Under the pieces are notes generated by a model. That model saw only the letters and a program-made list of their open reading frames with translations. It did not search any database and was not told the DNA's origin. DNA of 26,288 nucleotides from Priapulus caudatus (lineage: Eukaryota; Priapulida; Priapulimorpha; Priapulimorphida; Priapulidae). Made by a program: the position numbers and the translations under genes. Every line of letters begins with the position of its first letter. Position 1 is the first letter of the stretch. This document shows positions 1 through 10,092 of this stretch, piece by piece. Where the stretch lies: positions 7,224 to 33,511 of the forward strand of contig NW_014578379.1 of NCBI RefSeq assembly GCF_000485595.1, written 5' to 3'.

Positions 1-1430
1 CGCTCGTCGTCGCGGACCGTCACGCTAGACACGCTCGTCCTAAGCGATGTACAACCGCTGAGAACGCCTCGTCCTCCCTCACGAGTCACGCTGAGACGCG
101 CCTCAGTTGACGACGCCGAGTCAACGCTGCAGACGCGCAGTGACGTCACGAAGTCAATGCTGAGACGCGCAGTGATGACGCGATCCAATCCGGCAACGCT
201 GGAGTAAAGACGCGCAGTGACGACCGCGACCGTCAACGTGAGACGGCGCAGTGACGTCACGTAACGTCCAATGCTGAGCGCGCATACCATAGTGACGCAC
301 GCGCCGAGTCAACGTTGCAGACGCGCAGTGACGTCACGAGTCAATGCTGAGCACGCGCAGTTGATGACAGGCGAGCAACGCTGAGACGCGCAGTGACGTC
401 ACGGACGTCAATGCTGAGACGCGCAGTGACATTCACGAGTTTCAATGCTGAGGAATTGCAGTGACATCACGACGTCAATGCTGAGACGCGCATGATGACG
501 CGAGGCAACGCTGAGACGCGCAGTGACGGTCACGAGTCAATGCTGAGACGCGCAAGTGACGTCACGACTCAACGCTGAGACGCGCCTAGTGACATCACCG
601 AGTCACGCTGAGATGCCGCAGTGACATCACGAGTCAACGCTGAAAATGCGCAGTGACATCACGAGTCAACGCTGAGATGCCCGCAGCTGACATCACGATG
701 TCAACGCTGAGATGCGCAGTGACATCACGAGTCAACGCGAGACATGCAGTGACATCACGAGTCAACGCTGAGACGCGCGGCTGACATTCACGAGTCAACG
801 CTGCAGATGCGCAGTGACGTCACGAGTCAACGCTGGAGACGCGCAAGTGACATCACGAGTCAACGCTGCAGACGCGAGTGACATCACGAGTCAACGCTGA
901 GACGCGCAGTGACGTCACGAGTCAACGCTGAGACGCGCAAGTGACATCACGAGTCAACGCTGAGACGCGCAGCATGACATCACGAGTCAACGCCTGAGAC
1001 GCGCAGTGACAGAGTGAGTCAATGCTGAGATGCCCCGCAGCTGACATCACGCAGTCAATGCTAGACGCGCAGTGACGTCACTCGCAGTCAATGCGAGACG
1101 CCGCAGTGTACATCACGAGTCACGGCTGAGACGTGCCAAGTTGACATTCACGAGTCAATGCCTGAGATGCGCAGTGACGACCGCGACGTCAACGCTGAGA
1201 CGCGCCAGTGAACATCACGAGTCAATGCGAGACACGCAGATGACCATGCACGCAGTCAACGCTTGAGACGTGCAGCTGGACATCGCGAGTCAGCTGAGAA
1301 CACGCGCAGTGACATCGTGAGTCAATGCTGAGGCGCGCCAGTGGCACATCACGAGTCAACGCTGAGACGCGCTAGTGAATCACGAGCTGCAACGCTGCAG
1401 TGATGATGCCCGCCGGCGGCAACTCGTGCA
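1..1430. repeat. 31-bp minisatellite array, indel-rich
   Basis: About 45 head-to-tail units of roughly 31 bp. Each carries GAGTCAACGCTGAGACGCGC followed by AGTGACATCAC or AGTGACGTCAC. Many units differ by single-base insertions or losses, more like raw long-read error than natural drift. The GTGACGTCAC form is a palindrome containing the CRE core TGACGTCA. The short open frame at 1072-1266 is only repeat sequence. The array runs off the left edge of the window. Confidence 0.9.
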
Positions 1431-2573
1431 AAGACGAGCTCGATTACCTCCATCTCTCCTCTCAGCGAAGCTATTTCTCTGCCCGAAGGGACGATAAGAC
1501 TATCTATCCTTTCGCCAACAAAACATGTATTTAGATCGATTTTAACAGGGCGATCTTAGTCAACCAGCCGTTGTGACAGACACACTAACAGACACTGCTT
1601 AGCAAAACGAAGTGCAGCATGAAGGAGAAGCGTTTTGTGTCGCGTGTGGAAAACATCTCGCCCTAGCATTGGCCGACCTAATCAACATCATCCAGGCAGT
1701 GCTGGCGGGGTAAGGGGGGCAGGGGAGGGGTGTGGCGTATCCCGGGTCAGACAGATTTCAGACAGGTCAGATTCCCACTTGCACGCCGAATGATCAAACG
1801 TTAAGATGAACGGCAGTTGAGGCATAAAGTGGCAGATGCTTTCCAGAAATGAGACTGAATCGCCTCACAAACTAAATCTTCATGCACGTAAATAGAAACT
1901 CCCCGCCCCCAAACTATTTATGCGTGGTAAAATCTCCCCTCGTCAAACAGTGTGATCGGGAAGGGAAGGCGTATCACGTGGGATTCCGCATAGAAATTCT
2001 AGAATTCTAACATGTTGGATCACGGGCCCCATTGTCAGCAACCGAATTACTCTTAACATTAGTCTACAATTTACTTTCTCTCCTGGACCGGACTCTCCTG
2101 GACCGGACTCTCTGCGGACCGGACTACACACTGCGTATGAGAAACTCGTACTTTACCATGTTTCTGTCAACGGTTATATGCGCAAATGTTAATGTTAAGA
2201 CCAATGTTAGGGACAGTAAGGAATGATAAGGCATATATAATCTCTCATCAGTCTCCTTATCTAATCACTCTTTACATATCTTCACAAAGGCCCCCTTAGA
2301 CATTGTGTCAATTCATTAATTTAGCGTTCTGCCTCACAAACTACAGACCATGTTAGTTTTTTCAAAGTAATTATCGTGTGTGCGTACTTCTTTTCCATAC
2401 TGCCAACCTAACTAACTAAGGCTTAATTGCGTCCTAACCCGTAACCTCTGATATAACGAACGTGGTGTTGTTTTCGTGCTGGTAGCAGCAGTTTTAGTTC
2501 ATACATAGCGAGCAGCCACAGAGCAGCAGCCGCCCCACTGACTGATCATAGCTCACTGTCATGCTTATGTACG

Positions 2574-2700
2574 TACGTGCGTGCTTGTGTGTGTGTGGGT
2601 ACATGCGCGCAGTGCGCGCGCGGTGCGGTGCGTGCGTTCGCGCGAGTGCGTGCGTGTGTGCGTAACTTGTGGAGTACATGCGTGCGTGCGTACGATGTGG
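2574..2700. repeat. GTGC/GTGT-rich microsatellite
   Basis: Imperfect run of GTGC, GTGT and GCGC units. The long frames over it on both strands (Cys/Val/Arg-rich on one, His/Thr/Arg-rich on the other) come from the repeat and are not genes. The cleaner copy is at 8096-8220. Confidence 0.85.
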
Positions 2701-3106
2701 CCATGTGGTGACGTAAAATATTTCGCATTGCTGTTGTTTGCAAATTGCATTGTAAAAAAAACACTCGACTTTAGCCGCCGTGAATGTCAATAGACTGTGG
2801 ACCGTAGTATTAATTAAGTTATCAGGAGTGAATATAGAGAAGTTATGCCTTATAGTAAAGTATTTAAATACACATTATATAAACTGCACAACTCGGTTTC
2901 TGCTGGATGATTATTAGGGTTTTGCATATATTATCAGCCATCATAAATATCACAAAACTAGAAAATCATAGTAATAATGAGAGTTCAATAACAACACAGT
3001 AAAGGATTAATTTGTTTGGAATGCAATCATCTTTAATATACACTGCTCCGGTGTGGCTCGAGGTTTGATTGGCGGAGTGTGTAGTATTTGGGAATAGTAT
3101 ATTATA

Positions 3107-3151
3107 TATGTACTATATATATATATTATAATATATATATATATATATTAC
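3107..3151. repeat. TA dinucleotide run
   Basis: Alternating TA tract at the junction between two duplicate blocks. The matching run in the other copy is 8596-8632. Low-complexity DNA of this kind is a likely place for a false assembly join. Confidence 0.85.
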
Positions 3152-3152
3152 T

Positions 3153-3277
3153 AGCAAGGCAACCGCGCGTTGCCCGCCGCGCAAATAAGCGCTCGTGAAT
3201 AAGTATGTAAAAAATGCTGAAACAGCTAAATACCCAAATATAATCTATCTATCTATCTATCTATCTGTCTTTCTGTC

Positions 3278-3312
<35 letters not shown>

Positions 3313-3886
3313 TCCAATATTTATATGTATAGCATGCATGTATAGTAACGCAATGTAAACGCGCATTGCTACAAACGTGAATCCCGTTTTCAGTTTAATG
3401 CTGCTACAGGGCCCGTTTATTTAGTGTTAGCTGCCAGGTGGCATTGATTTAATTGCTGCTGCAGCGTGGCCAGTATATTTTCGTTTTTATCCGTTTTTTA
3501 GCTTAGATAACCTCGCAAGCGTCAACCAATGCTGCCTGACATTCAGCCACCAAAATTTAACCCCTACTGCGCTCCATCTTTGACATCTTCTTAGAGTGCC
3601 TCCGTATTGATTTGCCATCTGTCTGAGAACAGACCAAAGCAGACACACATTCACAAATACGTATTAGATTATGCATGCCACACGTAAGTATGTATTTTTA
3701 ATTGGCCTAAAACAAGAACAGAAAAGAACCTAACGTGCGTGCCACAACTCATCAATCATCACACGCGCGCGCACACACAGCACCACCGGATTGCATTCGT
3801 TCTTCATCCCCAGATTTGGCGCCACGCACATAGGACTCGCACGCCGCTCACATAGACACTACCTTGTCTTCCCGGCGCCCCCTAGG
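3153..3886. repeat. Duplicate block ending in 24 bp of the Roc exon
   Basis: This block is shared with 13081-13773 and, from the tetranucleotide repeat onward, with 19245-19870. It is intron sequence: it opens with CAAGGCAACC, contains a TATC/TGTC run, and ends at CCTAGG inside the Walker A exon. The last 24 bases (3863-3886) are the 3' end of that exon, read on the minus strand. This copy has scattered single-base insertions, and its donor GTACGT has lost one base. Confidence 0.8.
3243..3316. repeat. TATC/TGTC tetranucleotide repeat
   Basis: TATC units, then TGTC units, then TATC units again. The same compound repeat is at 13170-13240 and 19261-19333, which marks these as copies of one locus. 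Confidence 0.9.
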
Positions 3887-3889
3887 TTA

Positions 3890-4110
3890 CCTTGAGGAAG
3901 GTCAAAGTCAGGAACAGTTGCTATGGGGGAGGTCAAGGTCAGGGAGAGTTACCTGGAGGAAGATCAAGGTCAGGGAAAGTTGCCATGGAGAAGATCAAGG
4001 TCAGGGAGTTGCCATGGGGGAGATCAAGGTCAGGGAAAGTTGCCATGGAGAAGATCAAGGTCAGGGAGTTGCCATGGGGGAGATCAAGGTCAGGGAAAGT
4101 TGCCATATGG
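3890..4110. repeat. GGTCAAGGTCAGGG minisatellite with a 60-bp dimer
   Basis: Tandem units of about 30 bp containing AGATCAAGGTCAGGG and GTTGCCATGG. From 3961 a 31-bp and a 29-bp variant alternate as an exact 60-bp dimer: 3961-4020 and 4021-4080 are identical. The array lies in the intron just 3' of the LRR exon ending at 4147. The plus-strand frames across it are repeat artefacts. Confidence 0.9.
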
Positions 4111-4146
4111 GGGAGAGGTCACACTGGTACATCACATCCTCCTCAC

Positions 4147-4547
4147 CGGTCAGCCGCGACATCACGTCGGGCAGTAGCGCCATCTGGTGTTCGGACACGT
4201 CGAGCGTGACGAGGCTCGCCGCGTCGGCGACGTCCGGCGGCAGCGCGGCGAGCATTATAGAGCGCGCCACCAGCGTGCGCAGAGCAGGCAGCGCAAACAC
4301 ACGGGCGGGAAGTCCATCCAGCGGGCAGCCGGAGACGTCGAGGGTCGCCAGCGAGGCGGGCAGCCCCGCGGGAAGCTCCGCGATGTCGTTGTCGGACGCG
4401 AGGAGCGTGGCGAGGCAGCGCGCACCGGCGGCTCCCTCTGGAAGCCGGCGCAGGCGGTTGCGGGAGACGTCGAGGTGGTGGAGCGACGGCAGACGCTGGA
4501 ACGTGTCGTCGGGGAGTTCGGCAATGCCGTTCCCACTGAGATTCAGC
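4147..4547 (-). CDS. Internal exon: leucine-rich repeats (MBT-LRR-Roc gene)
   Basis: A 401-bp exon encoding about 133 residues, with acceptor GTTCCAG at its high-coordinate end and donor GTGAGG at the other. It encodes around five LRR units of the LxxLxLSxNxxxxLP type, for example LNLSGNGIAELPDD, LHHLDVSRNRLRRLPEG and LATLDVSGCPLDGLP. LRRs form a curved binding surface and stand before the Roc GTPase in many Roco-family proteins. The entry phase (one base) fits the 5185-5357 exon. The exit phase (one base) fits the LRR exon at 20456-20647, giving SRLT joined to EDKLGG. Other frames here are long because of high GC but make no recognisable domain. An indel-damaged copy lies at 10093-10510. Confidence 0.88.
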
Positions 4548-5184
4548 CTGGAACAACGCGGCAGACGTTCAGTGAGTTAAGGTCAGTGTGACAGGGGTGG
4601 AAGTATGGTGGCTCCTCTTACTATCGGCGATGGTTAATTTCCTTTTTTTAATAAGGTAAATGAAAGTTAATTAAAGTAACAACTTGTGTACGTAATGGGA
4701 AATAACACTGAGAATAAAGTATAAAATGATAGTTCAATGTAAATGAAGAAAGAGATGCACGGTTATTACTATATGTTATTTCTACTTACTATCATCTGTG
4801 ATGGTTAAATAACATTTTTTCATAAACAAATAAGTACTTAATTGTGTACTTTACACAATATACACTGAATAATAAACAACACTGAAAAAAAGTGGTAGCA
4901 AGCGATGTAGATAACGAAAGTAGTGCAGGGTTTCAGTTTCACCACAGCACCAACGCAAAGTCAAAAGTGCTTGCCGTGGTGCCTCAAACATCGACCCATA
5001 AACCAACTCAGCTCTATTCACCACATAACAAATAATAACTGGTTAAAGAACCATAAACAAATGACGGCCATACGTTAACTATGCACTGACACATATTATA
5101 CGCTCAATCCACAGCTATCGCACATCAACGTAATCTCAACAGACAACGTGACGTTTAACGGCGTGATTCCGAATACACTCTCAC
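4548..5184 (-). other. Intron of the MBT-LRR-Roc gene
   Basis: AT-rich intron between the exons at 5185-5357 and 4147-4547. Apart from short A/T runs I see no repeat, RNA gene or further exon. A noisy copy is at about 10511-11191. Confidence 0.7.
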
Positions 5185-5357
5185 CTGACGATCAACGGTG
5201 CGTAGGGCAGGTAGAGAGACAGGTCCAAGCTGGTGTAGCCTTCGTCCGGACAGTAGGTCTGCGCATGGACGGGGCAGTTGTAGCGCGACTTGTGCTGACC
5301 GGCCGAGAACTTTACCAGCTGGCCCTCTATGTGCATCTGTGCGAGTTCCGTCAGCCG
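5185..5357 (-). CDS. Internal exon, unrecognised domain (MBT-LRR-Roc gene)
   Basis: A 173-bp exon with acceptor TTCGCGCAG and donor GTGAGAG. It encodes about 58 residues beginning RLTELAQMHIEGQL and ending YLPYAPLIVR, where the last codon is completed by the LRR exon. Two cysteines occur in the pattern YNCPVHAQTYCPDEG. The N-terminal part looks helical. Entry in phase 0 fits the 6109-6246 exon, and exit after two bases fits 4147-4547. I do not recognise the domain. It lies directly N-terminal of the LRRs and could be a capping segment. A damaged copy is at 11192-11376. Confidence 0.75.
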
Positions 5358-5570
5358 CTGCGCGAACAACAAGTGAACGTCAAAACGATAGACCGAAATT
5401 CCACAAATAATCTTCGCAACTCCTGAAAGTTTTTTTTACAAATTTGTTTCCATTCTCAGTTTGAATATTATGATGCGGAATCTATCTTAGAAAATAATAT
5501 TACATGGCGTGAATCTATGTATACTAGGTATGTAGGGTGACATGTGACATACACTATGCTGAGTTATAAA

Positions 5571-5748
5571 CAGGGCCATACGCAGCGGGGGGGCAGCAGG
5601 GGCAGGTGCCCCCCCTAGAGATTTTCAGAGTATGCCTTTTAATGGGACAAATAGGGCAATAGAGGGCGTGGGGAGTACCTTTGCCCCCCCTACAGAAAAT
5701 TTCCTGCGTATTTGCCCCCCTACAGAAAATTTCCTGCGTACGGCCTTG
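5571..5748. mobile_element. Small hAT-type MITE with 8-bp target duplication
   Basis: A 178-bp element flanked by an 8-bp direct repeat GTTATAAA (5563-5570 and 5749-5756). Its ends are imperfect inverted repeats: CAGGGCCATACGCAG at the left, and CAAGGCCGTACGCAG when the right end is reverse-complemented (13 of 15 match). An 8-bp target duplication and CAGGG-like ends are typical of hAT transposons. The interior has G and C homopolymers and a repeated CTACAGAAAATTTCCTGCGT, with no transposase. The second copy of this locus has a single GTTATAAA at 11584-11591 and no insert, which is an empty site. Confidence 0.85.
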
Positions 5749-5756
5749 GTTATAAA

Positions 5757-6040
5757 TGAAATGATATACATGTGTAACATCTGTACAACATGCAGTGTAA
5801 CAAATATGAAGTACACGTGAATTATATATATCACGTACAAGTGAGTTATATACGATATACGTGTAACTTATATACAACATATGTTACATATATACAATAT
5901 ACATGTAACACATATACGACATACATGTGACCTATATATATACCACATACACATGCATTATATATATGCTATATGTGTAACATATATACAACATACATGT
6001 AACAGATATATGACTTATATATGTGGCCTATAATTATCTG
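5757..6040. repeat. Degenerate TA/ACATGTAAC tandem repeat
   Basis: Loose tandem copies of a unit of about 20-30 bp built from ACATGTAACA and TATATACAACAT. It lies in the intron between the exons at 6109-6246 and 5185-5357. The noisy copy is at about 11590-11880. Confidence 0.75.
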
Positions 6041-6108
6041 ATACACATAATCAGGATGTTTTCATAATATGACATGTGACAACATTTCCTGGTTTCTGTG
6101 TCACACAC

Positions 6109-6246
6109 CTCAGAGTTTGATGGCAGCGCTGGGTCATAGTCGTGTTCCAGAGACCTGCAGATGTCTCTGTACGTACTCACGAAACAAGAGAACATACTCA
6201 GCATGTCCACATACATCCTCACCATGACGGAGATTCCTCGTGAAAC
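6109..6246 (-). CDS. Internal exon, unrecognised helical segment (MBT-LRR-Roc gene)
   Basis: A 138-bp exon with acceptor CGGTCTAG and donor GTGTGTG. It encodes 46 residues, starting VSRGISVMVRMYVDML and ending DYDPALPSNSE. It is rich in Met, Val, Phe and Cys in a pattern that suggests buried helices. Both boundaries are in phase 0 and match the neighbouring exons (6874-6989 upstream, 5185-5357 downstream). I do not recognise the domain. A copy with indels is at 11975-12116. Confidence 0.7.
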
Positions 6247-6698
6247 CTAGACCGATGCAGCAAACATTGAATTAATTCTTCGACGATTCGTTAACCTTAA
6301 TTGCTGCGGTATTATTCTGTATTATTGTATTCCGTATGTAGCACTTAACTATAATAGTGTTACCGTATCGAGTGTAATCGTGTCATTTCCAGTAACAATC
6401 TTGTCGTAGACTGGTAGCACCACCTACAAACAATAGAAGGTTCTACTGGAGGAACTGCAGCTTTTGTTCGATAATTTAACCTAAATTTGTAGAGGCTAAT
6501 CAGATATGCAACAATAATTCTCTTATAGTCATAGGAATTATGAAACACTATTGTTATAACAATTATAACTGCCACCACTATCACCATCATCATTATTATT
6601 GTCATCACTAACATTATTATTGTCATCACTAACATTATTATTGTCATCACCAACACTATCATTATCATTATTGTTATTATTATTATTGTTTTCATCAA

Positions 6699-6737
<39 letters not shown>

Positions 6738-6873
6738 AATCATCATAATCATCATCATTCATTATCATCATCATCACCATCATCGTCGTCAGCATCATCA
6801 TTATTTCTCATTCCATGAACAACCGAGATTATTGGAGCAATGACTGGTGGTAGCATTACAGGGATAAGCGTAC
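6247..6873 (-). other. Intron of the MBT-LRR-Roc gene
   Basis: Intron between two exons. It is mostly AT-rich sequence plus the ATC/ATT repeat at 6575-6810. No further exon is visible. Confidence 0.65.
6575..6810. repeat. ATC/ATT trinucleotide-rich repeat
   Basis: Long run of CATCAT, ATTATT and near-tandem copies of TTATTGTCATCACTAACA. The Asp/Asn-rich and Met-rich minus-strand frames are repeat translation, not genes. The noisy copy is at 12460-12720. Confidence 0.9.
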
Positions 6874-6989
6874 ATTTCTCTGTGACAGCACGACTACGCA
6901 GTAGAACCAGACATCAGCCAGCAGCGAGTCAAACGGGATCTCGTCGCAGTCGTATGTTATGCCCTCCATATCTATGAAATGCTCGGCAC
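6874..6989 (-). CDS. Internal exon, unrecognised segment (MBT-LRR-Roc gene)
   Basis: A 116-bp exon with acceptor CTTTTCAG and donor GTACGC. It encodes about 39 residues including AEHFIDMEGITYDCDEIP followed by DSLLADVWFYCVVVLSQRN. The first part is acidic and the second hydrophobic. Its entry (two bases completing a codon) fits the 14134-14319 exon, giving LCAHK-G-AEHF. It leaves in phase 0 into 6109-6246. I cannot name the domain. The hydrophobic run VWFYCVVVL is too short and mixed to call a membrane helix. A damaged copy is at 12781-12896. Confidence 0.72.
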
Positions 6990-8095
6990 CTGAAAAGATG
7001 CAAAAGACGAAGGTCGATTACCCTCCATCTCTCCTCTCAGCGAAGTATTTCTCTGCGAAGGGACGAATAAGACAATCTATCCCTTCGCAACAAAATATGT
7101 ATTTATAGTCGATTTTAACAGGAAGATCTAGTCAACCAGCATTGTGACAGGACACACTAAAAACACTGCTTAGCAACGAAGTGCAGCAGAGTAGAAGGTT
7201 TTGTGTGCGTGTGTGAAACATCTCGCCTGGCTTGGCCGACCTATCAACATCATCCAGGCAGTGTGGCGGGGTAAGGGGGAGGGGAGGGGCGTGGGTATCC
7301 CGGTCAGACAGATTTCAGACAGGTCGATTCCCACTTGCACGCGAATTGATCAAACGTAGATGAACGAGTTGAGGTGGCAGATGCTTCAGAAATGAGACTG
7401 AATCGTCACAAACTGAATCTTCATCCACGTAAATAGGAAACTCCCCCGCCCCCAAACTATTTATGCGTGGGTAAAATCTCCCCTCGTCAACAGTGTGATC
7501 GTGAAGGGAAGGCGTATCACGTGATTCCGCATAGAATTCTAGAATCTAACATGTTGGATCCACGGGCCCCATTGTCAGAAACCGAATTACTCTTAACATT
7601 AGTCCTACAATTTAACTTTCTCTCCTGGACCGGACACTCCGGGACCGGACTCTCTGGGACCGGACTACACACTGCGTATGAGAAACTCGTAACTCTACCA
7701 TGTTTCTGTCAACGGTTTATGACGCAAAGTTAATGTTAAGACCAATGTTAGGGGAAGTAAGGATGATAAGGATATATAATCTCTCATCAGTCTCCTTATC
7801 TAATCACTCTTACATATCTTCACAAAGGCCCCCTTAGACATGGTGTCAATTCATTAATTTAGCGTTCTGTCATAAACTACAGACCATGTAGTTTTTCAAA
7901 TGTAATATCGTGTGTGGTACTTCTTTTCCATACTGCAGACCTAACTAACTAAGGCTTAATTGGTCCCTAACCCTAACCTCTGATATAACGAACGTGTGTT
8001 GTTTTCGTGCTGGTAGCAGCAGTAGTTCATACATAGGAGCAGCACAGAGAGCAAGCCGCACTGATGATCAATAGCTCACTGTCATGCTTGTACGT

Positions 8096-8220
8096 ACGTG
8101 CGTGCTTGTGTGTGTGTGGGTACATGCGCGCGTGCGCGCGGGTGCGTGCGTGCGTTCGCGCGAGTGCGTGCGTGTGTGCGTAACTTGTGGGTACATGCGT
8201 GCGTGCGTCGGTGTGCATGT
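8096..8220. repeat. GTGC/GTGT-rich microsatellite
   Basis: Cleaner counterpart of 2574-2700. All long frames across it are repeat translation. Confidence 0.85.
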
Positions 8221-8594
8221 GGTGACGTAAAATATTCGCATTGCTGTTGTTTGCAATATGCATGTAAAAAACACTCGACTTTAGCCGCCGTGATGTAATA
8301 GACTGTGGACCGTAGTATTAATAAGTTATCAGGAGTGAATAATAGAGAAGTTATGTATAGTAAAAGTATTTAAATACACATTTATAAACTTGCACAACGG
8401 TTTCTGCTGGATTGATTATTGGGTTTTGCATTATTATCAGCCATCCATAAATATCACAAGCTAGAAAATCATCAGTAATAATTAGATTCAATAACAACAA
8501 GTAAGATTAATTTGTTTGGAATGCAAATCATCTTTATATACACTGCTCCGGTGTGGCTCGAGGTTTGATGGCGAGTGTGGTAGTATTTGGGATA

Positions 8595-8595
<1 letters not shown>

Positions 8596-8632
<37 letters not shown>
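8596..8632. repeat. TA dinucleotide run
   Basis: Perfect alternating TA tract followed by TTACTAG and a GA-rich stretch. The other copy of this locus continues from TTACTAG into CAAGGCAACC instead, so one of the two joins is probably false. Confidence 0.85.
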
Positions 8633-8634
<2 letters not shown>

Positions 8635-8682
8635 CTAGGAGAGAGAGAGCGAGGACAGAGAGGAATGAGAGCGAGAATGTAC

Positions 8683-8808
8683 CCGGTTCGTGTGGGTGCC
8701 GAGCCGTGGCAGCCTCGCGTAGAGATGATCGTTTAGACGGGGAAGCTCCGTCGCGTCCAGCGATCCGTTCTTGTCCAGGTCACACTCCGTGTAGAGGCTG
8801 ACCACGTC
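8683..8808 (-). CDS. Orphan exon with one EF-hand
   Basis: A 126-bp exon with acceptor CATGTGCAG and donor GTACATTC, phase 0 at both ends, 42 residues. It contains a complete EF-hand calcium loop, DLDKNGSLDATE: Asp at 1, Asp at 3, Asn at 5, Gly at 6, a hydrophobic residue at 8 and Glu at 12. Helical flanks lie on both sides (DVVSLYTEC before, LPRLNDHLYARL after). The family binds calcium through this loop, and a partner EF-hand would be expected in an adjacent exon, but I do not see one. Phase 0 does not fit directly after the Roc exon, which ends two bases into a codon. It may be a later exon of the same gene or part of another gene brought here by misassembly. Confidence 0.7.
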
Positions 8809-8919
8809 CTGCACATGGTCACGCACACAGTCACGCACACACAACGTCACACGTCAGAAGGCAGCCTCGAACGGAATATACGCACGTCAAGATTACTCTT
8901 CGTTGTGCATCTTGTAATT

Positions 8920-9095
8920 ACATACTAATAATAATATATATAATATATATTATATATATTATAATATATATTATAACATAATAACATAAATATAACATAA
9001 TTATAAACAGTATATAGTTATAATTAGTAAGTAGTAAATAGTATATATAAATTCATGTATATATATATATGTATGTATATTTTTTATTTATTTAT
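8920..9095. repeat. AT-rich low-complexity tract
   Basis: TATATAATATATAT and ATAACATAA repeats followed by a TA/GTATGTATAT run. No coding content. Confidence 0.8.
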
Positions 9096-9283
9096 ATGCG
9101 TGCACATCTTGTTTCGATGATAAATTGTGCCCGCCTCCCAGGAGTGGCAAATGAGTGGCAGCGAGTTGCAGGAGTGGCAGCGAGTGCCCAGCTGCAGAGT
9201 GCTGCGAGGGCCAGGAGTGCAGAGTGCCCCAGTGCAGAGGTGAGTGCAGGAGTAGGCCAGGAGTGTCACGTTGGCAAATGATG

Positions 9284-9440
9284 ATCGCCACCTTCCTGTA
9301 ATTTGCCGCTGAGCCGGATGAGCGTGCAATGAACTGTGTAGATTCTCCGCGTCAGGAAAGCGCATAGGCTGGCGCCAGCGCTGCGAATCCACTTCACACC
9401 GCACAAGGAGAGGTGCGCGCCAGCCCTGAGGCAGGCGTCG
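9284..9440 (-). CDS. Doubtful exon candidate
   Basis: GC-rich stretch, open in two minus-strand frames, with a possible acceptor CCTGCCTCAG at about 9428 and a possible donor GTGGCG at about 9293. One frame reads AGAHLSLCGVKWIRSAGA; the other reads GWRAPLLVRCEVDSQRW. Neither looks like a known domain or gives a clean phase match to the EF-hand exon. It may be a real exon of unknown frame, or only GC-rich intron. Boundaries are approximate. Confidence 0.25.
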
Positions 9441-9689
9441 CACACATTATCAAATACAAACCGTCGCAAATTGTTGCGTAACGTTATGCTTCTTAAAACC
9501 ATCTTATTATAAACTATTATCTCTTAGCGGTTGTTCTAACATGTTAACACAGTTCCTGATCTACTGTGTCTGCTAGATGAACTGAGAACGTAATCACGCC
9601 TGCCTGTAGAACATCCTTTCTAGTTCAATCGCGAGTTCAGTAATATTAGCTCGGGCGGAGGTTGACGGCAGGTTACGGGGTACTAAGAG

Positions 9690-10070
9690 AATGGTCAAGG
9701 ACAGTGACTTTAGGAGAGATCAAAATCAGGGACAGTTGCTCTGCGGGAGGTCAAGGTCAGGGAGAGTTACCTTGAGGAAGTCAAAGCCTGTCAGGAACTG
9801 TGGCTATGGGGAGGGTCAAGGTCAGGGAGTTACCTGAGGAAGCGCAAGGTCAGAACTGTTTGCTATGGTCCGGAGGTCAATCAGGGAGTACTTGAGGAAG
9901 GTCAAAGTCAGGAACAGTTGCTATGGGGGAGGTCAAGGTCAGGGAGAGTTACCTTGAGGAAGGTCAAAGTCAGGAACAGTTGCTATGGAGGAAGATCAAG
10001 GCAGCGGAAACGTTGCCATGGGGGAGATCAAGGCTCAGGCCGAAAGTTGCCTTATGGAGGGAGAGTCACA
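9690..10070. repeat. GGTCAAGGTCAGGG minisatellite, longer noisy copy
   Basis: Same minisatellite as 3890-4110 but with more units, extending further left and full of indels. In the other copy the array is cut at 3887 by the join to CCTAGG, so this copy shows more of the natural left flank. Confidence 0.85.
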
Positions 10071-10092
10071 CTGTACATCACATCCTCCTCAC

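Larger units (their letters stand above)
1435..3158. repeat. Noisy duplicate of 7018-8637
   Basis: Collinear with 7018-8637 from the CCTCCATCTCTCCTCTCAGC start through the GTGC microsatellite to the TA run. It carries dozens of extra or missing single bases compared with the cleaner copy. I see no exon in either copy: no open frame has supporting splice sites or a recognisable domain. Most likely this is one locus represented twice by the assembly, not a biological duplication. Confidence 0.8.
7018..8637. other. Non-coding block, cleaner copy of 1435-3158
   Basis: No convincing exon. It holds three near-tandem copies of TGGACCGGACTCTC at about 7625-7665, a GTGC microsatellite (8096-8220) and a TA run (8596-8632). 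The absence of the single-base insertions seen in 1435-3158 suggests that this copy is the polished one. Confidence 0.7.

Noticed and set aside
3864-4591. Long plus-strand frames over the minisatellite and LRR exon
   Set aside because: They are shadows of the minus-strand LRR exon, whose frame gives canonical repeats and good splice sites.
6360-6801. Poly-Asp/Asn and poly-Met frames
   Set aside because: They are translations of the ATC/ATT trinucleotide repeat in an intron.
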